From: Acidobacteriota bacterium
Lineage (GTDB): Bacteria; Acidobacteriota; Blastocatellia; Pyrinomonadales; Pyrinomonadaceae
Length of the DNA: 41,569 bases
NCBI GenBank assembly: GCA_016703965.1
Contig: JADJBB010000023.1
Location: 1-41,569, forward strand
Direction of reading: 5' to 3'
The position numbers and the translations under genes are program-made. The notes under the pieces are model-generated. The model did no database searches and was not told the DNA's origin. It worked only from the letters and a program-made list of their open reading frames with translations. Positions 18,162 through 27,432 of the stretch are shown here, in pieces; positions within the stretch are counted from its first letter, which is position 1, and each line of letters begins with the position of its first letter.

Positions 18162-19127
18162 CTAATGTCGCCGCCCGCCTTTATGCACAACGCGGACAAC
18201 CGGGCGATGAACTACTCTGTGACTGCCAACTCCGAATCCAATATTTCGCCGCCCGAAAAGGCTGAAGCCCGAATTTGAGAATCCGAAATGGCGGTGATAC
18301 CCAAACCCGTAAGGTGACGACCAGCCGGAATGGTATGGCAGAAACGTACGGGTGCCGAATAACGACGAGGAGAGCCAATAGCCGGAGAGACCTCGACGAC
18401 CGAACGGGTCGTTTCGGTAGCTGGACGAAAGCCGTCCAAGGGTCTGCTTGGACAACTTGCCGTTCAACGACGCGAGGGTCTCCGCCCGCGACGAACTCCA
18501 CAGGTCGAAATCATCCCTTTGCTTAGTATCGAACTTCGCTGTCGTGAACTCGCCGTTTCGTAACACCGAGATCTCTCTGCCATCCTTGACCTCTTCGCCG
18601 TTCACCCGTGCTTTTCCCTTGAAGACACGGACAGTCACCGAATCCGTCGCCGACGGGGCCTGAACTCGATAGACGCCCTTGCGATCGAGCACAATAACGC
18701 TCAGACCTGAGCGAAGAGTGACCGGTGCGAGCGAGTCACCCGAGCCGGCAATTTCGATGATCGCCGTTCCTTTTGAAAATGCCACGCTTAACGAATCGAG
18801 CGAGGCATCGACCATCTCAATCTCCGAATCTCCCGAGAGCCTTAGAAAGCCCCCGGGATTTAATAAAAGTTCGACGCGTCCGTCCGGGCTGGTCATCAAC
18901 CTGTCGCCAGACGAGATCGTGTCGGTGTTTGTCACGCTCCGGATTTGCGATTCTCCTTTGGCCAAATAGCTTGCTTCGCCGCTGACAAAGTTAATGCCGC
19001 CAGCCTTCGCAGATATCACGTAGCTATTTTGATCCTGCGCTTTTAAGGCGGTGACGCCAGCGGTGATAAATAAGATCGAGAGAACAAAAATGTTCGCGCG
19101 ATTGATTCTTGATAAATATATATTCAC
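18162..19127 (-). CDS. Secreted FecR-domain protein with Gly/Ser/Phe-rich tail
   Basis: 321 residues: signal peptide to about 30 (ITAGVTALKAQ), then a FecR-like jelly roll (about 35-200) with SGDRLMTSPDGRVELLLNPG and FLRLSGDSEIEMVD, the usual core of stand-alone FecR proteins. The last 100 residues are low complexity (YHSGWSSPYGFGYHRHFGFS) and end in VVRVVHKGGRRH. No membrane anchor or sigma-regulator partner is present nearby, so this is not an iron-sensing anti-sigma factor but an envelope protein of unknown role. Confidence 0.75.
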   Translation of the reverse strand: MNIYLSRINRANIFVLSILFITAGVTALKAQDQNSYVISAKAGGINFVSGEASYLAKGESQIRSVTNTDTISSGDRLMTSPDGRVELLLNPGGFLRLSGDSEIEMVDASLDSLSVAFSKGTAIIEIAGSGDSLAPVTLRSGLSVIVLDRKGVYRVQAPSATDSVTVRVFKGKARVNGEEVKDGREISVLRNGEFTTAKFDTKQRDDFDLWSSSRAETLASLNGKLSKQTLGRLSSSYRNDPFGRRGLSGYWLSSSLFGTRTFLPYHSGWSSPYGFGYHRHFGFSNSGFSLFGRRNIGFGVGSHRVVHRPVVRVVHKGGRRH

Positions 19128-19157
19128 GGTAAAACCTCCTAACCGATCATCTGTCTC

Positions 19158-19556
19158 CTAATACCCATACCGCCTGTTCCTTCGCCCGTACTTATAAGAC
19201 AGAAAGGTCACCGCGGCCACGACGGCCAACGTTAACGCGATCTTGACGCCGCCCGACAAGTTGTTACCTTTCGCTTTTCTGACCTGCGGATAGGCAACGG
19301 TCGTGCTAGTTTTGGTATTCGGATTAACTACAACAAAATCGTTATCATTCGCTTCGCTGACGTAGCCTTTGACCTTTGTTTTATCCCGTAATTCGAGTTC
19401 GATTTTGGCGTCCGTCCCGGTACCGAGCTTACGGATCTCGGCCCTCGTCTTTTCGGCCTGCTTTTCATCATCGTTTGACGGGACTGCCGCCGATACGACA
19501 ATAGAGCTACCGCAGATGGCCGTCACTAATGCCAGAGATATAAGTTTCTTCAACAT
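19158..19556 (-). CDS. Small exported protein with C-terminal membrane helix
   Basis: 132 residues: signal peptide (LVTAICGSSIVVSAA), a charged central domain with GTDAKIELELRDKTKVKGYV that looks like a small Sm/SH3-like beta barrel also seen in secreted Acidobacteriota proteins, then a helix (VKIALTLAVVAAVTFLSY) and a basic tail. It lies 30 bases upstream of the FecR-like gene and is probably cotranscribed. Function unknown. Confidence 0.6.
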   Translation of the reverse strand: MLKKLISLALVTAICGSSIVVSAAVPSNDDEKQAEKTRAEIRKLGTGTDAKIELELRDKTKVKGYVSEANDNDFVVVNPNTKTSTTVAYPQVRKAKGNNLSGGVKIALTLAVVAAVTFLSYKYGRRNRRYGY

Positions 19557-19643
19557 AATAGTTCACTCTCCTTACCTGCCCGGCGAAAGGGTGTGAGCGC
19601 GGACAAGCCGGTTCGCTCAGCCCTTGAGACAACATTTGCCTCG

Positions 19644-19943
19644 TCAGATCATCATTGAGTCCTCGATAGGCAGCACAAGGATAAAACCGTCACCTTTGCG
19701 GCCCGTATGAGCATTCCGCTTGATCGCGTCAACGATTGTCGGCACCATCGTGTCCTGACAAACGATCTCGATCTTTCTGCTGCGGCGAAACGGATCGAGT
19801 ACATCGACTTCCGCCGATCTCGGCCCCTTGCCAAAACCTGCCGCGTCCGTCATTGTCACGCCCGGGAAGTTCTCGATGTTCTCAAAAGCTACTACCAGCT
19901 TCTCAACAGTAAATGGTCGTACGATCGCAATGATCATTTTCAT
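19644..19943 (-). CDS. PII-like protein of a heavy-metal RND operon
   Basis: 99 residues, beginning MKMIIAIVRPFTVEKLVVAF with a PII ferredoxin-like fold and ending GRKGDGFILVLPIEDSMMI. The T-loop is short (GKGPRSAEVDVLDPFRRSRK) and has no tyrosine for uridylylation, so it is not GlnB/GlnK. A separate PII group encoded inside CusABC/CzcCBA operons has been described in the literature. Its ATG overlaps the pump stop by four bases. Probably a cytoplasmic sensor of metal or ligand state that regulates the pump (inference). Confidence 0.88.
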   Translation of the reverse strand: MKMIIAIVRPFTVEKLVVAFENIENFPGVTMTDAAGFGKGPRSAEVDVLDPFRRSRKIEIVCQDTMVPTIVDAIKRNAHTGRKGDGFILVLPIEDSMMI

Positions 19944-22900
19944 ACATTTTCCTCCTCAAACTCACCTACTGCATCCTTCTCAAGCCAACCGTAGAGCGTC
20001 GGCAAGATCAACAGCGTCAGCAGTGTCGACGTTATCAGGCCGCCGATGACAACAGTCGCGAGCGGACGCTGCACCTCCGCTCCGGCTGATGTCGCGAGGG
20101 CCATTGGGATAAAGCCGAGACTTGCAACAAGGGCTGTCATCAGGACGGGTCGTAAGCGTGTCTCCGCGCCTTCCTTAACGGCTTCGAGCACCGTCTTGCC
20201 TTCTTCGCGCAGATGGTTGATAAAGCTGATCATAACCACGCCGTTCAGAACTGCCACACCAAAAAGGGCGATAAATCCGACACCCGCCGAGATCGAAAAG
20301 GGCATTCCGCGCAACGCGAGAGCAATGATCCCGCCGACAATTGCAAACGGAATTCCGGTATAGATCAAGGCGGCCTGCTTTACCGAATTAAAGGTGGTAT
20401 ACAGCAGGACGAAAATCAGAAATAACGCAATCGGAACGACGATCAGCAGCCGCTCTGATGCACGCTGCAGATTCTCGAACGTGCCGCCCCATTTCAAGTA
20501 ATAACCAGGCGGAAGCTGGACATCCTTTTCAATCTTCGCCTGAGCTTCAGCTACAAAAGAACCGATATCGCGCCCGCGCACATTCAGCTCAACTCCGATA
20601 CGCCGACGTGTATCCTCGCGGGTGATCTGGGCAGCGTCCTCGACAAGTTTAATATCGGCGATCTGCGAAAGGGCGACGCGTGATCCATTAGGGGCTGTCA
20701 GAATCAAACCTCTTATTGAATCTACATCCTTCCCGGATTCTTGGTTTAATCGGACGACCAAATTGAATCGCTGCTCTCCCTGATAGACCTGGCCGGCCTC
20801 TTTTCCGGCGACTACCGACTCAACCAGATTATTTACATCTTCGACGTTAAGGCCATAACGCGCGATCGCAGCCCGGTCGGGCTTAATTTGCAACTGTGGC
20901 AAACCGCTTGTCGCTTCGGCTTTTACGTCCTCGGCCCCTTTTACTGCTTGAACGGACCGAACGATCTCGTCGGCCTTCTCTTTCAGCACGGCGAGGTCGT
21001 CGCCGTACAATTTTATGGCAACGTCCGAGCGTACACCCGATATAAGCTCGGCTACACGCAACTCAATCGGTTGCGAGAAGCTTATAGTTGCGTTTGGAAC
21101 CCCGTCCTCCAAAGCTTTCGACATCTTTTCGACGAGTTCAGTCTTATCCTTCGTGACCCATTCGTCGTGCGGTTTTAAAGCTACATAGAGATCCGAAAAA
21201 TCAACGCTCATCGGGTCCGTAGCGACTTCGGCCCTGCCAGTTTTGGAAATCACGGTCTTGACTTCGGGGAATTTCATCAGGACCTTTTCGATCGCCGTCG
21301 TCGTTTGAACCGACTGTTCCAACGAGACACTCGGCAACTGTTGAACCTGTACGGCCAGATCGCCTTCATCCAGACGCGGGATAAATTCCGCACCTAAATA
21401 CGGGAATATCGCAAATGAAATAGCCACCAGGCCGACGGCAAGCGCCAGTGCCTGGGATCGCCAACGACCGACGAATGCCAAAGAGGGTTCGTATATCTTC
21501 TTCGCCCAGCGAATCAGGAAACTTTCCTTCTCCGACACTTTACCGACCAAAACAATGGTCATCATTGCGGGAACATAGGTCAACGAAAGGAGCAGCGAGC
21601 CTACCAGAGCAAACACGACCGTTAGAGCCATCGGCACAAACATTTTCCCTTCAATGCCCCGCAAGGAGAGAATTGGAAGATAAACGATGGCGATAATGGC
21701 GACGGCGAATACGACGGGGCGAGCCACTTCCAGACAAGATTCCAGAATCGTCCGCTGCGCAACTTCTCGGTGTCCTGAAAGTTCGGCTTCATGTTGTGCC
21801 TCAGCCCTTCGCCGAATCGTGTTTTCAACCATCACCACCGCCCCGTCAACGATCAGCCCGAAGTCAAGAGCACCGAGACTCATCAGGTTTCCGGATACGT
21901 TAAAAATCCGCATCAGGATTGCCGCAAACAACATTGAGAGCGGGATGATCGTGGCCACAAGCAATGCACCGCGCCAGTTACCAAGCAGGAGCATCAACAC
22001 GACGATGACCAGGATGGCACCTTCGATCAAATTCTTTTCGACTGTGGCAATGGCCCGGTCGATCAGTTCCGTGCGGTCGTAGAATGGCACGAGTTCCACG
22101 CCTTTTGGCAGTGATTTCTTTACCGTCTCGACGCGCTCCTTTACGTTATTCACAACGGTGCGCGAGTTTTCGCCCTTGAGCATCAAGACAATACCGGCAA
22201 CGATCTCACCCCCCCCGTTTGAGGTGACGGCTCCCTGCCTAACCGTCGAGCCTTCGACGATCTCGCCTACATCTTTAACGTAAACCGGAACGCCTTCCTT
22301 GCCAGTTTTGACAACGATGTTGCCGATGTCTTCCGGGTTTTCGACGAGTCCTATGCCTCGCAAAAGATACTGCTCCGAACCTTTTTGAATATATGCCCCG
22401 CCAACATTCGCATTATTACGCGAAATCGACTCATAAACATCGCGTAAGGTCAGGCCGTAAGACTGAAGCTTTGCCGGATCAAGCTGCACTTGAAATTGTT
22501 TCTCAAACCCGCCAAAGCTGTTTATTTCCGTCGCACCCGCCACGCCCAGCAGCTGCCGACGCACATTCCAATCCTGGACCGTTCGAAGCGATTTTGCATC
22601 GTAACCGGAATCGGGCGCCGCTCTCAGTTCATACTGGTAGATCTCGCCGAGACCCGTGGAGATCGGCCCCATTTCCGGTGAGCCAATGCTGTCCGGAATT
22701 TGTTCGCGAGCGGCGGCAAGGCGTTCGAGTACTAGCTGTCGTGCAAAATAGGTGTCTACCGAATCGTCGAAAACGATCGTGACCGCCGATAGTCCAAATT
22801 TCGATACCGAACGGATTTCCTCAACATCGGGCAATCCCGACATCGCAACTTCTACCGGAAAAGTCACCTGCCTCTCCATCTCAAGCGGTGCGAGCGATGG

Positions 22901-23059
22901 TGCGCTGGTCAAAACCTGCACCTGCACGTTGGTGACATCGGGCACCGCATCGATCGGCAAATTTATCAGACTATAAGCTCCCGCCGCCGACATAATTGCG
23001 ACGAGGAGCAAAACAACAAGGCGGTTCTCCACCGAAAAACGAATTAGACCGTTGATCAT
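19940..23059 (-). CDS. czcA: CzcA-family heavy-metal RND efflux pump
   Basis: 1,039 residues, intact. N-terminal helix RFSVENRLVVLLLVAIMSAA, docking segments with DVTNVQVQVLTSAPSLAPLE, and a second-half YLGAEFIPRLDEGDLAVQVQ. The TM4 proton-relay motif is LDFGLIVDGAVVMVEN, the arrangement associated with the CzcA (Co/Zn/Cd) rather than the CusA (Cu/Ag) branch. It is the inner membrane proton antiporter of a tripartite export pump with the adaptor at 23139-24641 and channel at 24655-26043. The gap to the adaptor is 79 bases and the PII-like gene overlaps its end. Confidence 0.95.
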   Translation of the reverse strand: MINGLIRFSVENRLVVLLLVAIMSAAGAYSLINLPIDAVPDVTNVQVQVLTSAPSLAPLEMERQVTFPVEVAMSGLPDVEEIRSVSKFGLSAVTIVFDDSVDTYFARQLVLERLAAAREQIPDSIGSPEMGPISTGLGEIYQYELRAAPDSGYDAKSLRTVQDWNVRRQLLGVAGATEINSFGGFEKQFQVQLDPAKLQSYGLTLRDVYESISRNNANVGGAYIQKGSEQYLLRGIGLVENPEDIGNIVVKTGKEGVPVYVKDVGEIVEGSTVRQGAVTSNGGGEIVAGIVLMLKGENSRTVVNNVKERVETVKKSLPKGVELVPFYDRTELIDRAIATVEKNLIEGAILVIVVLMLLLGNWRGALLVATIIPLSMLFAAILMRIFNVSGNLMSLGALDFGLIVDGAVVMVENTIRRRAEAQHEAELSGHREVAQRTILESCLEVARPVVFAVAIIAIVYLPILSLRGIEGKMFVPMALTVVFALVGSLLLSLTYVPAMMTIVLVGKVSEKESFLIRWAKKIYEPSLAFVGRWRSQALALAVGLVAISFAIFPYLGAEFIPRLDEGDLAVQVQQLPSVSLEQSVQTTTAIEKVLMKFPEVKTVISKTGRAEVATDPMSVDFSDLYVALKPHDEWVTKDKTELVEKMSKALEDGVPNATISFSQPIELRVAELISGVRSDVAIKLYGDDLAVLKEKADEIVRSVQAVKGAEDVKAEATSGLPQLQIKPDRAAIARYGLNVEDVNNLVESVVAGKEAGQVYQGEQRFNLVVRLNQESGKDVDSIRGLILTAPNGSRVALSQIADIKLVEDAAQITREDTRRRIGVELNVRGRDIGSFVAEAQAKIEKDVQLPPGYYLKWGGTFENLQRASERLLIVVPIALFLIFVLLYTTFNSVKQAALIYTGIPFAIVGGIIALALRGMPFSISAGVGFIALFGVAVLNGVVMISFINHLREEGKTVLEAVKEGAETRLRPVLMTALVASLGFIPMALATSAGAEVQRPLATVVIGGLITSTLLTLLILPTLYGWLEKDAVGEFEEENV

Positions 23060-23138
23060 ATTAGCTATTTATCGAGTTCAGACGGCCACACGCCGCTTTG
23101 AATAAAAAATCACCGAAGTCCGGGGCTGACGAAGCAAA

Positions 23139-24641
23139 CTAATGCTCGCCCATTTCGCCTTTCTGCATCTGCGTTTTTAAAGTAAAACTTCCCTTGGTCA
23201 CGATCTTCTCGCCAAGCTTGAGCCCGCTAATGACGCGGGTATAGCCTTCTATGTCGCCGCCCACCTCGACCTCACGCACCTCAAAGGCTCCCGGCTCGTC
23301 GTTCTTAGGGACGAAAACGATCGTCTTTTCGCCTTCTCGCTGGATAGCGTCGCTAGGAACGACCAGCTCCTCACCATCGGTTGTGTTCGTGCCGGTTTGA
23401 AATCCGACTTCCGTAAACATTCCGGCTCGCAGTTTACCGTTCGTATTTGGAACCTCAAGCCTTACCCGGGCGGTCCGTGATGTTTCATCGAGACGCGGAT
23501 CTATGTAACCAACTCGCCCGTTGATCGTTCCGATTGACGGAGACGTAATTTCCGCGATTGCACCCACAAAAAGCTTGCCAACGTTTGCTTCGGGCACATT
23601 AGCAATAACGTAAACCGTCGAAAGATTAGAGATAGCAAAAATCGGCATTGCCGCTTCGACCCCGGCGCCGGAATTAAATTTTCGTTCCGTAATGACGCCG
23701 GAGAGCGGAGCACGTACCGCAACCTGCGAATTATTTTCGTTTCTGTGATCGGTAGATTGTATTTTAGTTTCACTAACGCCAAGGGTACGCAGTTGATTTT
23801 GAAGTTCCGCGAAATCGATTCGAGCTGTTTCGACTTCTGCCTTTGCCGTTTGGATCTCCTTGTTCAAGCCGATGTTACTCTGAAAATCGTAATCGGCCTT
23901 GGCGGTCCTATAATTCGTATCCGCTGCGATCGAGTCTTTCCCCGCGCCGGCGCCAAGCTCGATGAGACGTTTCGTGCGTCGCAGAGTCGCCTCTGCTTCA
24001 TCCAGTTTTGCTTTTGCCTGCAAGATAGAAACGCGATTTTCGGCTTTTTGAACCCGGGCCAAATTTGCATTCGCCAGATTAAGACGGGTCCTGGCCTCGT
24101 TCGTCTTACCATGCATCTCAGCAAGCTGCGGACTCGAGATCAGAGCCAGAGTTGCACCCTTCTGAACATAGTCTCCGACACCGTAGAAAACCTGTTCCAG
24201 GCGGCCGCCGACGAGCGGTGTAGCCATTTCCGTAGTTTCGGGATTCAGTTCAACCGCTCCCGTAACGTAGAGTTTTGCGATCGCCGGCCGCTGGGTCACC
24301 GTCTCAGTCTGGATTCCCGCTGATTCGAGCATTTCGGGGTCGAGCTTTACCTCTTCCCCTTCCTCGCCCTCGGTATGGCCCGGCTCCTCTTTTTTCTCTT
24401 CTTTAACGGCAACATTGACGTCAGTGGACGAGCTTCTACTGGCAATCCAGATGATACCCAGGACAGCAATCACGCCGGCAATAACCGCAGTGATAATCCA
24501 AGCCCTAGCTGATTTAGCTAGACCTGGTCGGGTAGTCTCGACTTGGACATCGTCCCGATCAAAATTGTTCTCGAGACGTTCAAGCTCTGCTTCGTCGTTT
24601 CTTTCGTGCTCGTTTGGTTCTGCGATATTCTTATTTGACAT
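23139..24641 (-). CDS. czcB: CzcB-like RND periplasmic adaptor
   Basis: 500 residues. A membrane anchor lies at about 47-67 (AWIITAVIAGVIAVLGIIWI). A Glu/His-rich stretch (KKEEPGHTEGEEGEEVKLDP) follows, then lipoyl halves, a coiled-coil hairpin (about 175-300, e.g. GKTNEARTRLNLANANLARV), the beta-barrel domain and the C-terminal SDAIQREGEKTIVFVPKNDE. Ends QKGEMGEH. The acidic, histidine-containing N-terminus may collect divalent cations. It lies 13 bases downstream of the channel gene. Confidence 0.92.
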   Translation of the reverse strand: MSNKNIAEPNEHERNDEAELERLENNFDRDDVQVETTRPGLAKSARAWIITAVIAGVIAVLGIIWIASRSSSTDVNVAVKEEKKEEPGHTEGEEGEEVKLDPEMLESAGIQTETVTQRPAIAKLYVTGAVELNPETTEMATPLVGGRLEQVFYGVGDYVQKGATLALISSPQLAEMHGKTNEARTRLNLANANLARVQKAENRVSILQAKAKLDEAEATLRRTKRLIELGAGAGKDSIAADTNYRTAKADYDFQSNIGLNKEIQTAKAEVETARIDFAELQNQLRTLGVSETKIQSTDHRNENNSQVAVRAPLSGVITERKFNSGAGVEAAMPIFAISNLSTVYVIANVPEANVGKLFVGAIAEITSPSIGTINGRVGYIDPRLDETSRTARVRLEVPNTNGKLRAGMFTEVGFQTGTNTTDGEELVVPSDAIQREGEKTIVFVPKNDEPGAFEVREVEVGGDIEGYTRVISGLKLGEKIVTKGSFTLKTQMQKGEMGEH

Positions 24642-24654
24642 AACTTCCTCAGAT

Positions 24655-26043
24655 TTACAGTGTTATTCCTAGTGCAATAAATAGATCGGCCTGCGCTCGG
24701 TAGCGTTCCGTCAGAGTCTCGGTCAGATCACGGTTGGCATCCAACAATCTGCGCTGTTCCGCAATCAGATCAGTGATCTTGAGTTCTCCCAGTTCATAAA
24801 CTCTTCTAATGGTTTCAATGTTTTGACGCGAGCGCGGCAGCACGGCGGTTTCGAGGGTCATCAGCGACCGGTTGGCCGCTTCGATCCGTTGAAATGCAAC
24901 AGTGATCTCGTTCTTAATAAACTGCTCGGCAAACGCTCGGCGTTCCTGAGCCTGGCGTATCGTGATCGCCGCTTCCGCCTTTGCTCCCTGGTTCTTGTTG
25001 AATAGCGGCAGGGTAATTGCAACACCAAAGGTTAGCGATCGATCGCGATCCTGCGGAAACGGGCCGGTCGGTAGATCGATGGATGAACGTCCCTGAGTGT
25101 AACGGGTATAAGCGGTTAGATCCGGCCTGCTCTGAGAATTGATCAGCCGAAGACCGGCGCTTGCAAGCTGCTCGTCCAGCTCGGCAAGCCGAATCTCCGG
25201 CCGGTTGCGCAACCCGACGGCAATACCTGTATCGATGGAGGGTGGAAGTGACGGGAGAGTCGCCGTTGATATATCTTCGCGAAGTTTGAAAGGCGCTTGC
25301 GGCTCGACTCCGGCGTAGAATCTCAACCGTGTCAGTGCGGCCTGCAGCCGTCCCTCAACTAACTGCCGGCGGGCCCGCAGCCGCTCAACCTCGGTTTGCA
25401 GAAGGCTAAGTTCGAGCGGCGGTGTCTCGCCTTCGTTTACGCGGATCTGCACAAACTCGACGGTCCGCACGTCAAGACTTAGCAGTTCCTCTGACACCTG
25501 TAGCTCACGCAATGCCGCGAGGGCTTCGGTGTAAGACACAAATATCTGACTCGCCAGAGTTCGCTGCCGGGCAGTGATCTCAGCCTCTCGCAAGGTGATT
25601 TCGGCATTTGCCACATCAATGCGCCGCTGCCGTCGCCCGAATAGTTCGAGTGGAACCGCGATCCCGGCGCTGAACTCGCTGTCACCGGGCGAACCGGCCA
25701 GACGGCCGGAGCTTTGTTCAACCTCAAGCGTCGGATTTGGCCGCAGCCCAGCCTGGGTCAGGCGAGCCCTGGCTTTATCGACTTCGAGACGGGCGATCTT
25801 TATCTCGCCGTTTGTTTCAAACGCAAGTCTGATAATCTCAGCCAGCGACATACCGTCCGTCTGGCTATAATAATTTGGCACCAACAAAACCGTGAAAGCG
25901 TTGGTTTTGATGGGAACGCCCGTCGAAGGAGCGGACTCTTTTCCGACTATTGCTACCTGCGACTGACCAAAACTTGTACTTGTTAAGATGGCAACTGCCA
26001 AAAGTAACGCGCCAACGGCACGTCTACCAAAAAGAACATACAT
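24655..26043 (-). CDS. czcC: CzcC-like TolC-family outer membrane channel
   Basis: 462 residues with signal peptide (LLLAVAILTSTSFGQ) and two OEP repeats: LAEIIRLAFETNGEIKIARL and TGIAVGLRNRPEIRLAELDE. The sequence FGVAITLPLFNKNQGAKAEA marks the second outer membrane strand. It closely parallels the channel at 8536-10062 in layout but differs in sequence, consistent with a second tripartite system rather than a recent copy. It ends 13 bases before the adaptor starts. Confidence 0.92.
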   Translation of the reverse strand: MYVLFGRRAVGALLLAVAILTSTSFGQSQVAIVGKESAPSTGVPIKTNAFTVLLVPNYYSQTDGMSLAEIIRLAFETNGEIKIARLEVDKARARLTQAGLRPNPTLEVEQSSGRLAGSPGDSEFSAGIAVPLELFGRRQRRIDVANAEITLREAEITARQRTLASQIFVSYTEALAALRELQVSEELLSLDVRTVEFVQIRVNEGETPPLELSLLQTEVERLRARRQLVEGRLQAALTRLRFYAGVEPQAPFKLREDISTATLPSLPPSIDTGIAVGLRNRPEIRLAELDEQLASAGLRLINSQSRPDLTAYTRYTQGRSSIDLPTGPFPQDRDRSLTFGVAITLPLFNKNQGAKAEAAITIRQAQERRAFAEQFIKNEITVAFQRIEAANRSLMTLETAVLPRSRQNIETIRRVYELGELKITDLIAEQRRLLDANRDLTETLTERYRAQADLFIALGITL

Positions 26044-26133
26044 AAACCTGATCCTTAATTAGAAACTGGAAAATCTCGCTTGTCTCCCGGCATTAAGCTG
26101 GGATAAAAAGCGCAGTCGTTTCGATTGAAAGAA

Positions 26134-26562
26134 TTAGGCTGTTCTAGGCGGACGGAAGAGTTGAGTTAGGCTTGAATTAGAATACCGTCCTACGTACGTA
26201 TCGGACTGTGAAAACTCTATTTTATTCGTAGACTTGGTGGATGGAATTGCGAAATATCCCGTGACGACATGGGAACAGCAGCAAAAGCAGGTATCGTCGT
26301 CGCAATCCTGAGTCGGGTCGTTTCCTTGTCGCGGTTCCCCGTCTGACTGCAGACGAGTTTGAATGGATTTAGTAGCGGAGCGGCTGTCAGGATCGCGGGC
26401 AGTCTTTGAAAGATGGTGGGCGGGTGGAATGCCGACTGCCTCGTTTCCACAATAGGCTTGAAGAACAGTAATGTCAGCCAAAGCATAAACCACAAATAGT
26501 AGTGCAACGAGACTGATAAGTCCGCGTTTTATACTGTTTTTGGTAATTCTTGGGCTATTCAT
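26134..26562 (-). CDS. Small exported Cys/His-rich protein at the head of the czc operon
   Basis: I choose the ATG at 26562 (142 residues), giving a signal or anchor helix (RGLISLVALLFVVYALADIT). The mature part contains PTQDCDDDTCFCCCSHVV, a cluster of five cysteines and a histidine next to acidic residues that looks like a metal-binding site. A similar small Cys-cluster protein often opens CzcCBA operons in Acidobacteriota, from memory. It precedes the channel gene by about 90 bases. It may sense or buffer periplasmic metal (inference). Confidence 0.6.
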   Translation of the reverse strand: MNSPRITKNSIKRGLISLVALLFVVYALADITVLQAYCGNEAVGIPPAHHLSKTARDPDSRSATKSIQTRLQSDGEPRQGNDPTQDCDDDTCFCCCSHVVTGYFAIPSTKSTNKIEFSQSDTYVGRYSNSSLTQLFRPPRTA

Positions 26563-26769
26563 ACTAAATTTTAGACCATACATTGGCAACAAAAATAAGT
26601 CAATGCTCAATTGAAACAAATGGGTATTTTTGGTAACGGTCGAGACTTTTTCGTCAAGGGTTCGCCCCTAGGTTTAGAGGTATTGTCAGCGTGAAGTAGT
26701 GGAGCCAACAGTAAATTTTGCGGTCAAGCGCCTCCGTGCTGGTCGCGATATTATGGAATTGAATGGATA

Positions 26770-26790
26770 GAAAAAAATTAGCCTTGGCTA
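26770..26790 (-). terminator. Candidate intrinsic terminator overlapping the radical SAM stop codon
   Basis: On the minus strand TAGCC-AA-GGCTA is followed by a run of seven Ts. The stem begins at the TAG stop of the radical SAM gene (26788-26790). Stem and loop are short, so it is modest, but the U-run and position after the last gene of the PRTRC-linked string fit. Confidence 0.5.
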
Positions 26791-27432
26791 TCTCTGTTGT
26801 AATAAACGCTGATTTGATGACCCTCGGTACTCCCCAGCCTGGAAAATCAGGGATGAGTCAAAAGGACCGTCAATGAGCGTGTCAATGTGGGATAGTATGA
26901 AGCGGATGTCAAAGTCGCTTTTCGCAATTAATTTTTCACTTGTATAGCCCGTATAGACGACAATGTGGAAGTTGTAGCTCTTCAGTCTCAACACAAGCTC
27001 CGCAACGGAATTAGATTGATCAAAGGGCTCGCCTCCGAGAATTGTTACACCGTCGTTCTCGTGGCGTTTTGATAGAATCTCCTCGAGAATTGAGGAAATG
27101 GAGACCTGTTTGCCGTTATGGCGACTATGGGTTTCGGGAACGTAGCAACCTGGACATCGAATTGAACAACCGGCAACTTGAATTACGCTCCGACGACCCG
27201 GGCCATCAACCACAGAGTTGTGATATATGCGATGAAGCCAGATGTAGTGGCGATCATCCTTAAGATAGCTCGGTTCCCAAGACTCGCCTCCGATCGGCTT
27301 TCCGCAATTCAGATTCTGAGAAGTGCCAAGGTCGTCTCTCAAATCGATCAATAAATCAGTGGGAATGCCTGAGACTTCGGTCGTGAGCTTCCCATTGTCG
27401 TGTTCAAGAATGAAGGTGATCTCTTTTTTCAT
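26788..27432 (-). CDS. NrdG-like radical SAM activating enzyme with N-terminal DUF2997-like region
   Basis: 214 residues. The SAM-cluster motif is CSIRCPGC (Cys 89, 93, 96), the CX3CX2C arrangement of activases; GGEPFDQ at about 133-139 is the SAM-binding motif, and the C-terminus has GEYRGSSNQR as in NrdG-like proteins. There is no anaerobic ribonucleotide reductase nearby. The first 35 residues (EITFILEHDNGKLTTEVSG then a helix ending DDLG) match the spacing of the DUF2997 protein encoded next to it. It overlaps that gene by four bases. In this gene group it probably modifies a partner protein or peptide rather than NrdD. Confidence 0.88.
   Translation of the reverse strand: MKKEITFILEHDNGKLTTEVSGIPTDLLIDLRDDLGTSQNLNCGKPIGGESWEPSYLKDDRHYIWLHRIYHNSVVDGPGRRSVIQVAGCSIRCPGCYVPETHSRHNGKQVSISSILEEILSKRHENDGVTILGGEPFDQSNSVAELVLRLKSYNFHIVVYTGYTSEKLIAKSDFDIRFILSHIDTLIDGPFDSSLIFQAGEYRGSSNQRLLQQR

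Noticed and set aside
19644..19943. GlnB/GlnK nitrogen regulator
   Set aside because: The T-loop lacks the tyrosine and the gene is coupled to a metal pump with no amtB or glnA nearby.
26788..27432. Genuine NrdG of anaerobic ribonucleotide reductase
   Set aside because: No nrdD in the window, an extra N-terminal region, and coupling with DUF2997, DUF1257 and an AAA+ gene point to another substrate.
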